Shown piece after piece: positions 27,022 through 36,349 of a DNA stretch of 64,000 nucleotides. Positions within the stretch are counted from its first letter, which is position 1, and each line of letters starts with the position of its first letter. The DNA comes from Planctomycetota bacterium. Its GTDB lineage: Bacteria; Planctomycetota; UBA1135; GCA-002686595. Position numbers and translations under genes: made by a program. The stretch is from positions 1-64,000 of the forward strand of contig JASLMK010000078.1 in the NCBI GenBank assembly GCA_030746555.1, written 5' to 3'. The notes under the pieces were generated by a model. The model did not search any database. It had not been told where the DNA came from and saw only the letters and a list, made by a program, of their open reading frames with translations.

Positions 27022-27538
27022 GCGGGGGGGAGAGTGGACCGCCCGGCGATCCGCTCCGCGCTCGCCCGCGAGGCGGCGAGGCTGGGAAGACCGACGCGAG
27101 CGGAAGGCTCGGCGGCGGTCGCGAAAGGGCCCCGGCGAGAGGCTCCGAACCCGGTCGGAGCAGGCCGCAGGGGGGAACGACCGTCGGTCTTCGCGGCCCG
27201 CGAGGGCCCGCGTCGGCGACCGTTCGAGGCAAACAGGATAGTGAGGGCCGGCGGGTCCCGCAAGCGACCGATTCCGCGAGGCCTCCCCCACCACCACCCG
27301 GACGGCGACGAGCGGGTGGCGGCCCACGGCGTCGGTGGGGTACCTTGAGCCCGCCCACAGCCCGCATGCCCACGAGCCCCCGAAAACGCCCCTTCGCCGC
27401 GCCGCGCGCCGGGTACGCACCGTCGTCCCCCGGGGGGCGACGCGCCCCCTGGCGGCCTCGGCGCGCGGTCGTTGTGAGGCGTCGGATGCGGACGGTCGGG
27501 ACGCCCGCCATCGCACACCATTCCCCGGCGCCGGCGCG
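27022..27538. other. Divergent intergenic region (517 bases)
   Basis: Separates the divergent thiolase operon and the Lon-domain gene, so it should hold both promoters. I could not pick a convincing -35/-10 pair on either strand. A slightly AT-richer patch with GATAGT lies near 27236. Open frames here are GC-driven and have no protein-like composition. Confidence 0.4.
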
Positions 27539-28159
27539 GTGACCGACCTCCCTGAGAGCTGGCCGCCAAAGGCCCGCGAGGGCGGCCCGGGGCGCATCGT
27601 GCCGCTCTTCCCCCTCGCCAAGGTCTTCCTGTACCCCGGCGTGATCATGCCCCTGCACATCTTCGAGCCGCGCTACCGCCGCATGGTCGACGACCTGCTC
27701 GACCGCCAGGGCTGGCTGATCATCAGCTCGATCGTCGATGGTCACGAGCAGGACGCGGAGGGCACGCCGCCGGTCTACGGCGTGGCGGGCCTGGGGGAGA
27801 TCGTCAAGCACACCTCCCTGCCCGACGGGCGCTACCTGATCACCCTTGCGGGCCTGGCGCGGGTGCGCATCGAGGAGGTCGAGAGCGAACTCCCCTATCG
27901 CCAGGTCCGCTTCGAGCCCCTGCGCGAAGTCCCGCCCCCCAAGGCCGAGGCACAGGCCCTCTGCGAGCGGCTTCGACGGGCGATCTTCGCCGAGAGCGAG
28001 GTGTTCTTGAACCTGCCGCCCGACCTCCCGCCGGGCCAGCTCGCCGACCTCTTGCTGCAGCACCTCGATCTGCCGGTCGAGGAGATGCAGCGCGTCTTCG
28101 CCGAGTACATCGTGGCCGATCGCGCGGAGCTGGCCCTGGCGCGGCACGCGCCGGAGTGA
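27539..28159 (+). CDS. Lon N-terminal (LON substrate-binding) domain protein
   Basis: 206 residues from a GTG start. It is a stand-alone LAN/LON domain without the AAA or protease parts of Lon. Typical features are VPLFPLAKVFLYPGVIMPLHIFEPRYR at the start, then GVAGLGEIV and LAGLARVRI. Such proteins bind peptides or act as adaptors; the exact role is unknown. An open frame reaches back to 27335 but has no ribosome site. It converges with the exonuclease gene. Confidence 0.88.
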   Translation: MTDLPESWPPKAREGGPGRIVPLFPLAKVFLYPGVIMPLHIFEPRYRRMVDDLLDRQGWLIISSIVDGHEQDAEGTPPVYGVAGLGEIVKHTSLPDGRYLITLAGLARVRIEEVESELPYRQVRFEPLREVPPPKAEAQALCERLRRAIFAESEVFLNLPPDLPPGQLADLLLQHLDLPVEEMQRVFAEYIVADRAELALARHAPE

Positions 28160-28196
28160 GCCGTCCACTCGACGAGGGTCGGCGAGCCGTCCCCGA

Positions 28197-28970
28197 TCAG
28201 AAGCTCGCGATCACCGGCGCGTGATCGCTGGGCTTCGCGCCACCGCGTGCCTCGAGGTCGATCGTGACGCCGGTGCAGGCCTCCAGCGCCGGGGCGGAGA
28301 CCAAGAAGTGGTCGATGCGCAGGCCCCGGTTGCCGCGCTCGAAGCCGCGCGTGCGGAAGTCCCACCAGGTGTAGTGCCCGCCCTCCTCGGTGAAGTGGCG
28401 AAAGGCGTCGTGGAGGCCGAGATCGACCAGGGATCCGAGAGCTTCCCGCTCGGCGTCCGAGCACAGGATCTTCCCCCGCCAGCGCTCGGGATCGTAGATG
28501 TCCCGATCGTCGAAGGTGATGTTGAAGTCCCCGCAGACGACGACCTTCTCGGTCATCGGCAGGTCCGCCTCGAGCATGGCGCGCACATGCTCGAGCCAGC
28601 GCAGCTTGTAGTCGTACTTGGGGTCCCCGACCTCCTTGCCGTTGACGACGTACAGGTTGACGATCATCAGGTCGCCGACGGTGGCGCGCAGGACGCGCCG
28701 GTCGGCGTCCTCGCCCTCGTCGGGCAGCCCGGCCACGACGTCCTCCAGGCCCGTGCGCGAGAGGATCGCGACCCCGTTGTAGGTTTTCTGCCCGTGGACC
28801 GCGATCTGGTAGCCGAGGTCCTCGAAAGGCTCGCGCGGGAAGGCCTCGTCGATGCACTTGGTCTCCTGGAGGCAGCAGACCTCCGGTCGGTGCTCCTGCA
28901 GCCACGGCAGCAGGCGAGGGAGGCGGGCACGGACTGAGTTCACGTTCCAGGTGACGACACGGGTGGCCAT
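28197..28970 (-). CDS. xth: Exodeoxyribonuclease III
   Basis: 257 residues of the EEP nuclease family acting in base-excision repair as AP endonuclease and 3'-5' exonuclease. Motifs: TWNVNSVRAR, LQETK with the metal-binding Glu, GDFNITFDDRDIYDP, RIDHFLVS and SDHAPV with the catalytic Asp-His pair. Start ATG 28970; the reading frame extends further upstream only as a mirror of the helicase gene. It diverges from the helicase with about 60 bases between. Confidence 0.94.
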   Translation of the reverse strand: MATRVVTWNVNSVRARLPRLLPWLQEHRPEVCCLQETKCIDEAFPREPFEDLGYQIAVHGQKTYNGVAILSRTGLEDVVAGLPDEGEDADRRVLRATVGDLMIVNLYVVNGKEVGDPKYDYKLRWLEHVRAMLEADLPMTEKVVVCGDFNITFDDRDIYDPERWRGKILCSDAEREALGSLVDLGLHDAFRHFTEEGGHYTWWDFRTRGFERGNRGLRIDHFLVSAPALEACTGVTIDLEARGGAKPSDHAPVIASF

Positions 28971-29032
28971 GGGGAGAAGTCTAGCCCGCCGCCCTCGGTT
29001 CACCGACCGCTGGCGGCTACACTCCCCGGCCC

Positions 29033-29053
29033 ATGAAACGGAATCCACGGTGA
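29033..29053 (+). CDS. Possible six-codon leader ORF before the helicase
   Basis: ATG AAA CGG AAT CCA CGG TGA. Its stop overlaps the helicase GTG start (GTGA at 29050-29053). A TACACT hexamer at 29018-29023 would put a transcript start near 29030, making this ATG almost leaderless. Translation of the leader could deliver ribosomes to the GTG, which lacks its own ribosome site. Only the arrangement is seen; translation is inferred. Confidence 0.35.
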   Translation: MKRNPR

Positions 29054-30768
29054 GCGGACAGGGACGAAGATCCGGCGGGGGCGGTCGCTCCGGCGGCGGA
29101 CGACGCGGAGGACGCCCGGGCGGCGGCGGTCGCCGGGGCGGAGGTCGCTCCGGCGGCGGCTCCCGGCGCTCGTCGGGCCCGCCCGTGGAGCCCCTGCACC
29201 CCACCGAACCGCCCGAGGACCTCGGGACCTTCGAGCAGTTCGCCCTGGCGGACGAGGTGCAGGAGGTGATCGCCGGGATGGGCATCAAGGAGCCGACGCC
29301 GATCCAGGCCCTGGCCATCACGCCGGTCCTCGAAGGGCGCGACGTGATCGCCAAGGCCGAGACCGGCACGGGCAAGACCCTGGCCTTCGGCGCGCCGATG
29401 ATCTCCAAGATCGACCACCAGCGCGTGTCGGTCCTGGGCCTGGTCCTGTGCCCGACCCGTGAGTTGGCCGAGCAGGTCGCGACGGTCCTCGCCCAGTTGG
29501 GCAAGCCGCGCGAGGTGAGCGTGGCGCTGATCGTCGGCGGCGAGCCGGTCGGCCCCCAGGTAGAGGCCCTGCAGTCGGGCGCCCAGGTCGTCGTCGGCAC
29601 GCCCGGGCGTGTGCTCGATCTCTACCAACAACGCTTCCTGAGCTTCCCGTGGACCGAGTTCGCGGTCCTCGACGAGGCGGACGAGATGCTCGAGATCGGC
29701 TTCATCGACGACGTGCGCAAGATCCTGAGCTACATGCCCGACGAGCGGCAGACCCTGCTGTTCTCGGCCACCTTCCCCACCGAGCTGTTGCGCCTCGCAC
29801 GCGAGTACACGAGCGAGCCGGCCGAGGTCGCCACCGCCAAGGGCGTCGCCACGGTGGACAACATCGAACAGGAGGTGATGTTCGTCTCGGAGAACGAGAA
29901 AGCGATGTCGCTCATCCGCCTGATCGAACAGAGCGACGCCGATGACGTCCTGCTCGTTTTCTGCGCGCGGCGCACAGACGTCGAGCAGCTCATGCGCAGG
30001 CTCGAGCGAATCTCCTACCCGATCAAGGCCCTGCACGGCGGCTACGACCAGCAGGCGCGCTTCCGGGTCATGAGCGCGTTCCGCGACAAGGAGGTCAAGG
30101 CGCTGATCGCGACCGACGTCGCCTCGCGCGGGCTCGATGTCGTCCACGTGACCCACGTGGTCAACTTCGGCGTACCGCGCGGCGTCACCGAGTACACCCA
30201 CCGCATCGGGCGCACGGGGCGGGCCGGCCGGGACGGCCGGGCGACGACCCTCGTGGCGCCCCTCGACCAGCGTCGCTGGCGCGGGATCGTCTCCGCCGCG
30301 ACCTGGGAGATCCGAGAGGTCGACCCGCCGGAGCGCTCCGGCCGGGGCCGATCGGGAGAGGAGGGCCGTCGCTCGAGGAGCCCCCGGCGCACGGACGGCG
30401 CGAGGGGACGAGGCGGAGAGGCCGAAGGTCGCGATCGCGGGCGCTCGCGGGAGCGCACCCGCGAGGGCGGGCGCGAAGGCCGGGGGGACAGCGTGCGCCG
30501 ACGCGAGGGAGGCCGCCCCGGAGGCGGCAAGCGACGCGACCGCGACGGAGAGAGGGATGGCCGCTCCGCCCGGCGCCGTGGCGCCCAGGGCGGGCGCGGG
30601 GACGACCGGAGCCCCGAACGCGCGGACGGCAAGGGGCGGCGACGCGGGGGTGACGGCGGCGGAGCGCAGCGCCCCGAACCCGCTGCCGGCGGCCCGCGGA
30701 GCGGACGGCCCGAGCAGCGCCCCGAATCCGGATCAGACGCCCCCTCCGGCTTCGGCGCCGGGCTATAA
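29050..30768 (+). CDS. DEAD-box RNA helicase with RGG-rich tails
   Basis: 572 residues. The core has PTPIQ (Q motif), AETGTGKT near residue 105, PTRELAEQ, GTPGRVLD, LDEADEML near 208, FSATFP, and HRIGRTGRAGR near 385. It unwinds or remodels RNA, probably in ribosome assembly or mRNA turnover. The first about 45 residues and the last about 145 are low-complexity Arg/Gly/Ser, typical of RNA-binding, condensate-forming tails. GTG 29050 is chosen because the frame upstream crosses exonuclease sequence; the short leader ORF at 29033 ends on it. The ferredoxin gene begins 24 bases downstream. Confidence 0.92.
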   Translation: MSGQGRRSGGGGRSGGGRRGGRPGGGGRRGGGRSGGGSRRSSGPPVEPLHPTEPPEDLGTFEQFALADEVQEVIAGMGIKEPTPIQALAITPVLEGRDVIAKAETGTGKTLAFGAPMISKIDHQRVSVLGLVLCPTRELAEQVATVLAQLGKPREVSVALIVGGEPVGPQVEALQSGAQVVVGTPGRVLDLYQQRFLSFPWTEFAVLDEADEMLEIGFIDDVRKILSYMPDERQTLLFSATFPTELLRLAREYTSEPAEVATAKGVATVDNIEQEVMFVSENEKAMSLIRLIEQSDADDVLLVFCARRTDVEQLMRRLERISYPIKALHGGYDQQARFRVMSAFRDKEVKALIATDVASRGLDVVHVTHVVNFGVPRGVTEYTHRIGRTGRAGRDGRATTLVAPLDQRRWRGIVSAATWEIREVDPPERSGRGRSGEEGRRSRSPRRTDGARGRGGEAEGRDRGRSRERTREGGREGRGDSVRRREGGRPGGGKRRDRDGERDGRSARRRGAQGGRGDDRSPERADGKGRRRGGDGGGAQRPEPAAGGPRSGRPEQRPESGSDAPSGFGAGL

Positions 30769-30792
30769 GGGAGCCGCACCGCGCTCCGCGCC

Positions 30793-31203
30793 ATGGGCGG
30801 AACCAATCCCTACATCGAAGACGTCGACGCGCCGCTCCCCACGCGAGCCTACCGGATCACCTTCCAGCCCTCCGGCGAGGTGGTCGAGGTCGATCCGGCC
30901 CGCCTGCCCTATTCGCGCGAGGGCCTGCCCGGCTCGCTGCTGGAGATCGCCATCGCCCACGACGTCGACATCGACCACGCCTGCGGCGGGGTCTGCGCCT
31001 GCTCGACCTGCCACGTCATCGTCGAGGCGGGCGGGGAGAGCTGCAACCCGACGAGCGAGGACGAGGAGGACATGCTCGACAACGCCCCTGGTGTCCGCCC
31101 GGACTCGCGCCTGGCATGCCAGGCGGTGCCCGACGGGAGCGCGGACGTGGTCGTGACGATCCCCGACTGGAACCGCAACGCGGTCAAGGAGTCCCACGGC
31201 TGA
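30793..31203 (+). CDS. fdx: 2Fe-2S ferredoxin, adrenodoxin/ISC type
   Basis: 136 residues. Cluster cysteines follow the Cx5CxxC...C pattern: ACGGVCACSTCH and RLACQA. Sequence around them (SLLEIAIAHDVDIDHACGG and DEEDMLD) matches ISC-type ferredoxins that feed electrons to Fe-S assembly or P450-like partners. It is 1 base before ispH, itself an Fe-S enzyme that needs reduced ferredoxin, so direct electron supply to IspH is a reasonable inference. Confidence 0.93.
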   Translation: MGGTNPYIEDVDAPLPTRAYRITFQPSGEVVEVDPARLPYSREGLPGSLLEIAIAHDVDIDHACGGVCACSTCHVIVEAGGESCNPTSEDEEDMLDNAPGVRPDSRLACQAVPDGSADVVVTIPDWNRNAVKESHG

Positions 31204-31204
31204 G

Positions 31205-32140
31205 ATGGAGGCGCGCCTCGCCAATCCGCGCGGCTTCTGCGCGGGAGTCGACCGGGCGATCGAGATCGTCGAACGCGCCCTCGAGGTCCACGGAGCGCCG
31301 GTCTTCGTCCTTCACGAGATCGTCCACAACCGCCACGTGCTCGAGGACCTGCGCTCGCGCGGCGTCCTGTTCGTCGACACCCTCGAGGAGGTGCCCGCTG
31401 GAGCGGTCACGATCTTCAGCGCCCACGGCGTGGCGGCGAGCGTCGAGCGCGATGGAGCGGAGCGGGGCCTGCGGATCATCGACGCCACCTGCCCCCTGGT
31501 GACCAAGGTCCACCAGCAGGCCGAGCGCTACGCGAGGGAGGCCCGCGAGTTGATCCTGATCGGCCACCCCGGCCACGTCGAGGTCGTCGGAACGATGGGA
31601 CGCTACCCCGGGCCGGTGAAGGTCGTCTCCAACGTCGAGGAGGTCGCCGAGCTGGTCGTCGACGACCCCGAGCACCTCGCCTACGTGACCCAGACGACGC
31701 TCTCCATCGACGACACGCGCGACATCATCGACGCCATCGAGGCCCGCTTCCCGGCCATCCAGGGCCCAGACCTCAAGGACATCTGCTACGCCACGCAGAA
31801 CCGCCAGAACGCCGTGCGACGCCTGGCCGACGGGATCGAGCTCTTGATCGTCGTCGGCTCCCAGAACAGCTCGAACTCCAACCGCCTGCGGGAACTGGGA
31901 GAGCGCGCGGGGGTCGAGGCGCACCTGATCGACGAGGCCAGCGAGATCCGGCCCGAGTGGCTGGCAGGGAAGTCTGCTGTCGGCGTGACCGCCGGTGCGT
32001 CGGCCCCCGAGGTGCTGGTGCGCGCGATCGTCGACCGCCTGCGGGAGCTGGGCGTGGAGGAGGTCCACGAGAGCGAGGGCGAGGTCGAGACGACCGTCTT
32101 CCGCATGCCTCCCGAACTCGCGCGGCCCCCGAGCGCGTGA
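31205..32140 (+). CDS. ispH: 4-hydroxy-3-methylbut-2-enyl diphosphate reductase
   Basis: 311 residues; last step of the MEP pathway, forming IPP and DMAPP with a 4Fe-4S cluster. The three cluster cysteines lie in PRGFCAGVDRAIEIV, DATCPLVTKVH and ICYATQNRQNAV. HEIVHN, HGV and GSQNSSNSNRL supply the substrate-binding residues. Length is normal. It starts right after the ferredoxin gene. Confidence 0.96.
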   Translation: MEARLANPRGFCAGVDRAIEIVERALEVHGAPVFVLHEIVHNRHVLEDLRSRGVLFVDTLEEVPAGAVTIFSAHGVAASVERDGAERGLRIIDATCPLVTKVHQQAERYAREARELILIGHPGHVEVVGTMGRYPGPVKVVSNVEEVAELVVDDPEHLAYVTQTTLSIDDTRDIIDAIEARFPAIQGPDLKDICYATQNRQNAVRRLADGIELLIVVGSQNSSNSNRLRELGERAGVEAHLIDEASEIRPEWLAGKSAVGVTAGASAPEVLVRAIVDRLRELGVEEVHESEGEVETTVFRMPPELARPPSA

Positions 32141-32155
32141 GGGCTCGCGCCCCTC

Positions 32156-33133
32156 TCAGAGCTCGATCAGTTCACCCTCGGCCGCCACCGCCATCCCCGA
32201 CGCCTCGATGGCCGCCGCGGCCGGACCGCCGGGGTCCGCCGCCGGGTTGGTGTGGTTGAGGTGGAAGAAGCGCACCCGCGCGCGCTCGGCGGCGGGGCGG
32301 GCGGCGAACAGCGCCATCGTCTCCACGATGAAGGGGTGGGGAATCTCGGCCATGCTGCGCCCGGGAACCTCTCCGTCGGCGTAGAAGGTGCCGTCGACGA
32401 GCGCTACGTCGACCCCCGCCACCAGGTCGGTGATCGAGCGATCCCAGCGCTCCCACTTGTCGATGTCCGGCAGACACAGGAGCGTGCGCCGCGGGCCTCG
32501 CACGAGGTACGCGTAGGTGTCGGTGAACTCGTCGCGGTGCGGGACGGCGAGGGCGGTGATGGAGAGGTCCTCGCCCAGCCCCAGCTCGCGGCCGGCCTCC
32601 AGGGTCACGCAGCGGATGTGCCCGCGCTCGACGAGCAGCGACCAGGGGCCGTTCGACTCCAGGTAGGCCGTCATGCGCGGCGAGCCGTGCACCGCGACCG
32701 ACTCGGAGGCGTAGGCCTCCGGCCCGAGGTGCAGGAGCCCGGTGACGTGCCCGAGGTGCGCGTGGGTCAGGAAGATGCCGTCGAACAGGGAGGGGCGGCC
32801 TCCCGTTGTCGCGCCCGCGTCTGCGTGTCCGCGGGCGCGCTCCACCTGCTCGGCGAGGTCCGGCGTGGCGTCGATCAGCCAGCGCGAGCCCGAGCGCGGA
32901 TCGACGATCAGGACCGAGGCCACCAGGCGGCGGCGTGACTCGTCGGCTCGGGCGGCCTCGCAGCACGGCTTGCGGCAGGCGATCTGAGGCAGCCCGGCGT
33001 CCTGGGCCGTGCCCAGGACGAGCGCGTAGGGCGACTCAGGAAACCCGGCCCGCTCGGGCGGTGTGCCGGCGCAGCCGGCGCCGAGCAGGGGGAGGAGGCC
33101 TGCGCTCAGGCAGGCGAGACGAGAGCGGATCAT
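32156..33133 (-). CDS. PqqB-like metallo-beta-lactamase-fold lipoprotein
   Basis: 325 residues. A signal peptide ends in a lipobox (LLGAGC), so it is probably a membrane lipoprotein. The domain opens with LGTAQDAGLPQIACRKPCC, the cysteine pattern of PqqB-like proteins, then FLTHAHLGHVTGL in the metal-site position and FFHLNHTNP near the end. The usual HxHxDH is altered to HAHLGH, so metal binding may be reduced. No other PQQ synthesis gene is near, so a PQQ role is unlikely; such proteins occur widely in PQQ-free bacteria. Converges with ispH, 15 bases apart. Confidence 0.82.
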   Translation of the reverse strand: MIRSRLACLSAGLLPLLGAGCAGTPPERAGFPESPYALVLGTAQDAGLPQIACRKPCCEAARADESRRRLVASVLIVDPRSGSRWLIDATPDLAEQVERARGHADAGATTGGRPSLFDGIFLTHAHLGHVTGLLHLGPEAYASESVAVHGSPRMTAYLESNGPWSLLVERGHIRCVTLEAGRELGLGEDLSITALAVPHRDEFTDTYAYLVRGPRRTLLCLPDIDKWERWDRSITDLVAGVDVALVDGTFYADGEVPGRSMAEIPHPFIVETMALFAARPAAERARVRFFHLNHTNPAADPGGPAAAAIEASGMAVAAEGELIEL

Positions 33134-33189
33134 CGGCAGAGCATAGGTCCTCGCGGTCGCGGCCGCCTCGGGCCGGGCTCACCTCGCCC

Positions 33190-33948
33190 TCAGCGCTCCC
33201 GTGCGGCGCGGACGAGGGCCTCGGCGTGATCGATCCCCGCCGGCGTGCGGGAGCCGTGCCAGGAGAGGTACTCGCCGTCCGCCAGGGCGAAGCGCTCCTC
33301 GGGCAGGCCCGTCAGGCCCGTGAGCTCGACGATGTGCTCGCGCTCGAAGGGAAACGGCTCCGAGCCCAACAGGACCAGATCGGGATCGGCGGCCGTCAGC
33401 TCGGCGGGCTCGACGACGGGGTAGCGCGGCTCGCGCTCGGAGAACACGTTGCGCCCTCCCGCCAGCTCCAGGAGGGCGTGGGAGAAGGTGTCGCGGTTGA
33501 CCGTCATCCACGGCTGGCGCCAGATGAGGTAGGCCCAGGAGATCTCGCGCTCGTCGCGCGCCGCCCGGCGCACGCGGTCGGCGCGCGCCTCGATGTCGCA
33601 GGCGATCGCCTCGGCCGCCTCCGCCCTGCCCAGGGCCGCGCCGATCGAGCGCACCATGGCCGCCGTGTCGTCGGTCGTGCGCGGGAGGCTCGTGTGGCAC
33701 GGAACGCCGGCCGCCACGAGCGCCTCGTGGTCCTCCCTGCGGTTCTCCTCCTCGTTGAGGAGCACGAGGTCGGCCGCGAGGGCGACGATGCGCTCCACGT
33801 CGGGGTCCTTGGTCCCTCCCACCGCCTCCTTGCCCACCAGCTCCGCGGCGGGGTGGACGCAGTAGCGGGTGACCGCGACCAGCTCGTCCCCGCGCCCCAG
33901 GTCGAAGACCAGCTCGGTCAGGCTCGGACAGAGCGAGACGACGCGCAT
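33190..33948 (-). CDS. Cytoplasmic BtuF/helical-backbone metal-receptor-like protein
   Basis: 252 residues resembling the cobalamin/iron-chelate binding proteins of ABC importers (VSLCPSLTELVFDLG, ELVAVTRYCVHP, GGTKDPDVERIVALAADLVLLN, LIWRQPWMTV). It lacks a signal peptide, so it should stay in the cytoplasm, and no permease or ATPase lies near. It starts 3 bases after the stop of the upstream hydrolase gene, in the operon that encodes a B12-dependent mutase and MeaB. A role in cobalamin handling is inference from context. Confidence 0.82.
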   Translation of the reverse strand: MRVVSLCPSLTELVFDLGRGDELVAVTRYCVHPAAELVGKEAVGGTKDPDVERIVALAADLVLLNEEENRREDHEALVAAGVPCHTSLPRTTDDTAAMVRSIGAALGRAEAAEAIACDIEARADRVRRAARDEREISWAYLIWRQPWMTVNRDTFSHALLELAGGRNVFSEREPRYPVVEPAELTAADPDLVLLGSEPFPFEREHIVELTGLTGLPEERFALADGEYLSWHGSRTPAGIDHAEALVRAARER

Positions 33949-33951
33949 CGC

Positions 33952-34866
33952 TCAGTCGGCCGCAGCGCCGGGCTCGCCGGGGATCGCGTCGACCTCGTAG
34001 CGTCGCCCGTCGCGATGGATGCGGGCGAAGGCGTGGTCCACGTCGTGGTAGAAGAGCCCGATCCAGCCCTCCTCCGCCGCCCGCTCCAGCCAACGCGAGC
34101 GCACCTCGAAGGAGCGTACGACGTCGATGTCGTAGGCCATGATGTAGGGCGGCTGGGCGTGGTGGGTAGTCGGCACGACGTCCGCCCAGAAGACGGCCGT
34201 CTCGCCGTCCTCCTCCTCGCCGAAGGTGATGAGCGAGACGCCGTCGGAGTGGCCGCCCAGGACGTGGACGCGCAGGCCCGCGAGCAACTCGGCGCTTCCC
34301 TCGAAGGGCTGCAGGAGGCCGTGCTCCTCGATCACGGTCACGTCCTCGGACCGATAGGAACCCTTGCGCGCGTGGTCGGGCCGGCGCGCCATCTCGACCT
34401 CGGCGAGCGGCGCATGGTGGACCGCGTTGGGAAAGCGCGGGACCAGCGCCCCCTCGCGCTCGACGAGTTGGGCGCCGATGTGGTCCCAGTGGCAGTGGGA
34501 GGCGACGACGCGGGTCACCTCCTCGGGATCCACGCCGCACTTGCGCAGGGTGTCCGCCAGGGTCGCCGTGGGGAGGATGTGGTAGATGTCGCGCCACTTG
34601 GGCTCCCAACGATCGCCGATGCCGACCTCGATCACGACCTTCTCGTCCCCGCGCTCGGCGAGGAACGGGCGCAACGCCAGCAGGATCGTGTTGTCCTCGG
34701 CGGGCGGGGTCATCGAGCGCCACAGGTTCGCGGGCACGACACCCCACATCGAGCCGCCGTCGAGGCGGAAGAACCCGTCGGAGAGAGCGGTGATGCGCCA
34801 CCCGCCGGCCTCGACGGAGCGTCGCTCCCACACCGGCGGCTCCGGGCTCGCCGGGCCGACGCTCAT
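33952..34866 (-). CDS. Metallo-beta-lactamase-fold hydrolase
   Basis: 304 residues from ATG 34866. The metal site is complete: SHCHWDHIG, then [16 protein letters not shown] and a late His. This is the glyoxalase-II/lactonase-type fold; in an acyl-CoA operon it might hydrolyse a thioester or lactone. The start codon overlaps the acyl-CoA dehydrogenase stop (ATGA at 34863-34866), so the two are translationally coupled. Upstream open frame mirrors that dehydrogenase. Confidence 0.87.
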   Translation of the reverse strand: MSVGPASPEPPVWERRSVEAGGWRITALSDGFFRLDGGSMWGVVPANLWRSMTPPAEDNTILLALRPFLAERGDEKVVIEVGIGDRWEPKWRDIYHILPTATLADTLRKCGVDPEEVTRVVASHCHWDHIGAQLVEREGALVPRFPNAVHHAPLAEVEMARRPDHARKGSYRSEDVTVIEEHGLLQPFEGSAELLAGLRVHVLGGHSDGVSLITFGEEEDGETAVFWADVVPTTHHAQPPYIMAYDIDVVRSFEVRSRWLERAAEEGWIGLFYHDVDHAFARIHRDGRRYEVDAIPGEPGAAAD

Positions 34867-36065
34867 GCCCCCCCGGTCCCTCGCAACACGTCGCGGGCGA
34901 TGATCAGGCGCTGGATCTCGCTCGTGCCCTCGCCGATCGTGCAGAGCTTGGCATCGCGCCACATGCGCTCGACGGGGTACTCGCGGCTGTAGCCGAAGCC
35001 GCCGTGGATCTGGATCGCGTCGTAGGTGACGCGCATGGCGACTTCGGAGGCGTGGAGCTTGCCCATGGCCGCGGCGGTACCGAATGCCTCGCCCGCGTCC
35101 TTGAGGCGGGCGGAGTGGTAGACGAGGTGCCGCGCCGCCTCGATCTCGAGGGCCATGTTCGCCAGCTTGAAGGCGACGGCCTGCTGATCGGCCAGCTTCT
35201 TGCCGAAGGCCTCCCGCTCCGCCGCGTAGCGCCGCGCGCAGTCGAACGCCCCCTGGGCGATGCCCAGGCCGAGCGCGCCGATCGAAATGCGCCCGCCCTC
35301 GAGGGTCTTCATGAAGGTGCGGAATCCCTCGCCCTTGGGGCCGAGCAGGTTCTCGGCCGGGATGCGCGCATCCTCGAAGACCAGGCTCGCCCAGTCGGAG
35401 CCGCGCATGCCGAGCTTGTGTTCGCCGGCCTCCAGGCTGAACCCGGGCGTCTCGCGCGTCACGACGAAGGCGCTGATGCCCTTGGGCCCCAGGCTCTTGT
35501 CGGTGACCGCGGTGACGATGAAGGTCCCCGCGTGGTTGGCGTTGGTGATGAAGCACTTGCGCCCGTTCAACACCCACTCGTCACCGTCGAGCACCGCGGA
35601 GGTCTGGGTCGCGCCCGAATCGGAGCCCGCGTTGGGCTCGGTCAAGCCGTAGGCACCCATGTACTCGCCCGCCACGAGCTTGGGAACGTGCTCCTCGCGC
35701 AACGCGTCGCTGCCCCACTTGTAGATCGGGTAGGTCCCGAGGCTCACGTGGGCCGCGAACGTCAGGCCGGTCGAGCCGCAGACGCGGCTGAGCTCCTCGA
35801 CCGCGATGGCGTAGGCCAGCGTCCCCCCGCCGGCTCCGCCGTAGCGCTCGGGGAAGGGGATGCCGGGCAGACCGAGCTCGACGATGCGCTTCCAGGTCTC
35901 GACCGGGAAGCGGTGTTCTTCGTCGATCTCGGCCGCGATCGGCTCGATCTCGGCCAGGGCGAACTCGCGCACCATGTCGCGGATCATCCGCTCGTCCTCG
36001 GAGAGGTCGAAGGAGTGGGCGATCGGCGGCAAGGTGTAGGCAGCGGCGGCGTCGTTGACGGTCAT
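34863..36065 (-). CDS. Acyl-CoA dehydrogenase (isobutyryl/isovaleryl class)
   Basis: 400 residues. FAD and substrate motifs: [42 protein letters not shown], the helix [12 protein letters not shown], and [21 protein letters not shown]. The Glu in [14 protein letters not shown] is the usual catalytic base position. It oxidises a short or branched acyl-CoA to the enoyl-CoA. It follows the small DNA-binding protein gene by 17 bases in the mutase operon, consistent with branched-chain acyl-CoA use. Confidence 0.92.
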   Translation of the reverse strand: MTVNDAAAAYTLPPIAHSFDLSEDERMIRDMVREFALAEIEPIAAEIDEEHRFPVETWKRIVELGLPGIPFPERYGGAGGGTLAYAIAVEELSRVCGSTGLTFAAHVSLGTYPIYKWGSDALREEHVPKLVAGEYMGAYGLTEPNAGSDSGATQTSAVLDGDEWVLNGRKCFITNANHAGTFIVTAVTDKSLGPKGISAFVVTRETPGFSLEAGEHKLGMRGSDWASLVFEDARIPAENLLGPKGEGFRTFMKTLEGGRISIGALGLGIAQGAFDCARRYAAEREAFGKKLADQQAVAFKLANMALEIEAARHLVYHSARLKDAGEAFGTAAAMGKLHASEVAMRVTYDAIQIHGGFGYSREYPVERMWRDAKLCTIGEGTSEIQRLIIARDVLRGTGGA

Positions 36066-36082
36066 GGGGGGGGCAGTCGGTT

Positions 36083-36349
36083 TCAGTCCAGCTCGATCTT
36101 CCAGCCGCGGGTGCGGCGGACGTTGTGTCGTGTCGTCGCCTCGTCGGATCCTTCACGGTAGAACTCCGCGCTCCGGCCACGCCCGACCCAGTCGATGAGG
36201 GCGCGCCGGGAGAACTTCCACTCCCGGCCGATCTTGCGCGCGGGGATGTTCTCGGTGTGCAGCACCCGGTTGAAGGTCTTGACGCTGACGCCGACCAGCG
36301 CGGCGGCCTCCTCGATGTTGAGGATCTCGCGCTGTTGGGGGGTGCTCAC
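36083..36349 (-). CDS. Small excisionase/MerR-type helix-turn-helix protein
   Basis: 88 residues from GTG 36349, which overlaps the stop of the B12-subunit gene (GTGA). The sequence [22 protein letters not shown] then [24 protein letters not shown] is the classical excisionase-type DNA-binding helix-turn-helix. Alone it is short for a regulator. A local transcription factor for this operon is the simplest idea; there is no integrase or phage gene nearby to explain an excisionase. Confidence 0.85.
   Translation of the reverse strand: MSTPQQREILNIEEAAALVGVSVKTFNRVLHTENIPARKIGREWKFSRRALIDWVGRGRSAEFYREGSDEATTRHNVRRTRGWKIELD

Noticed and set aside
36083-36349. Prophage or integrated element marked by an excisionase
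   Set aside because: No integrase, att repeats or phage genes; the gene is translationally coupled within a metabolic operon.
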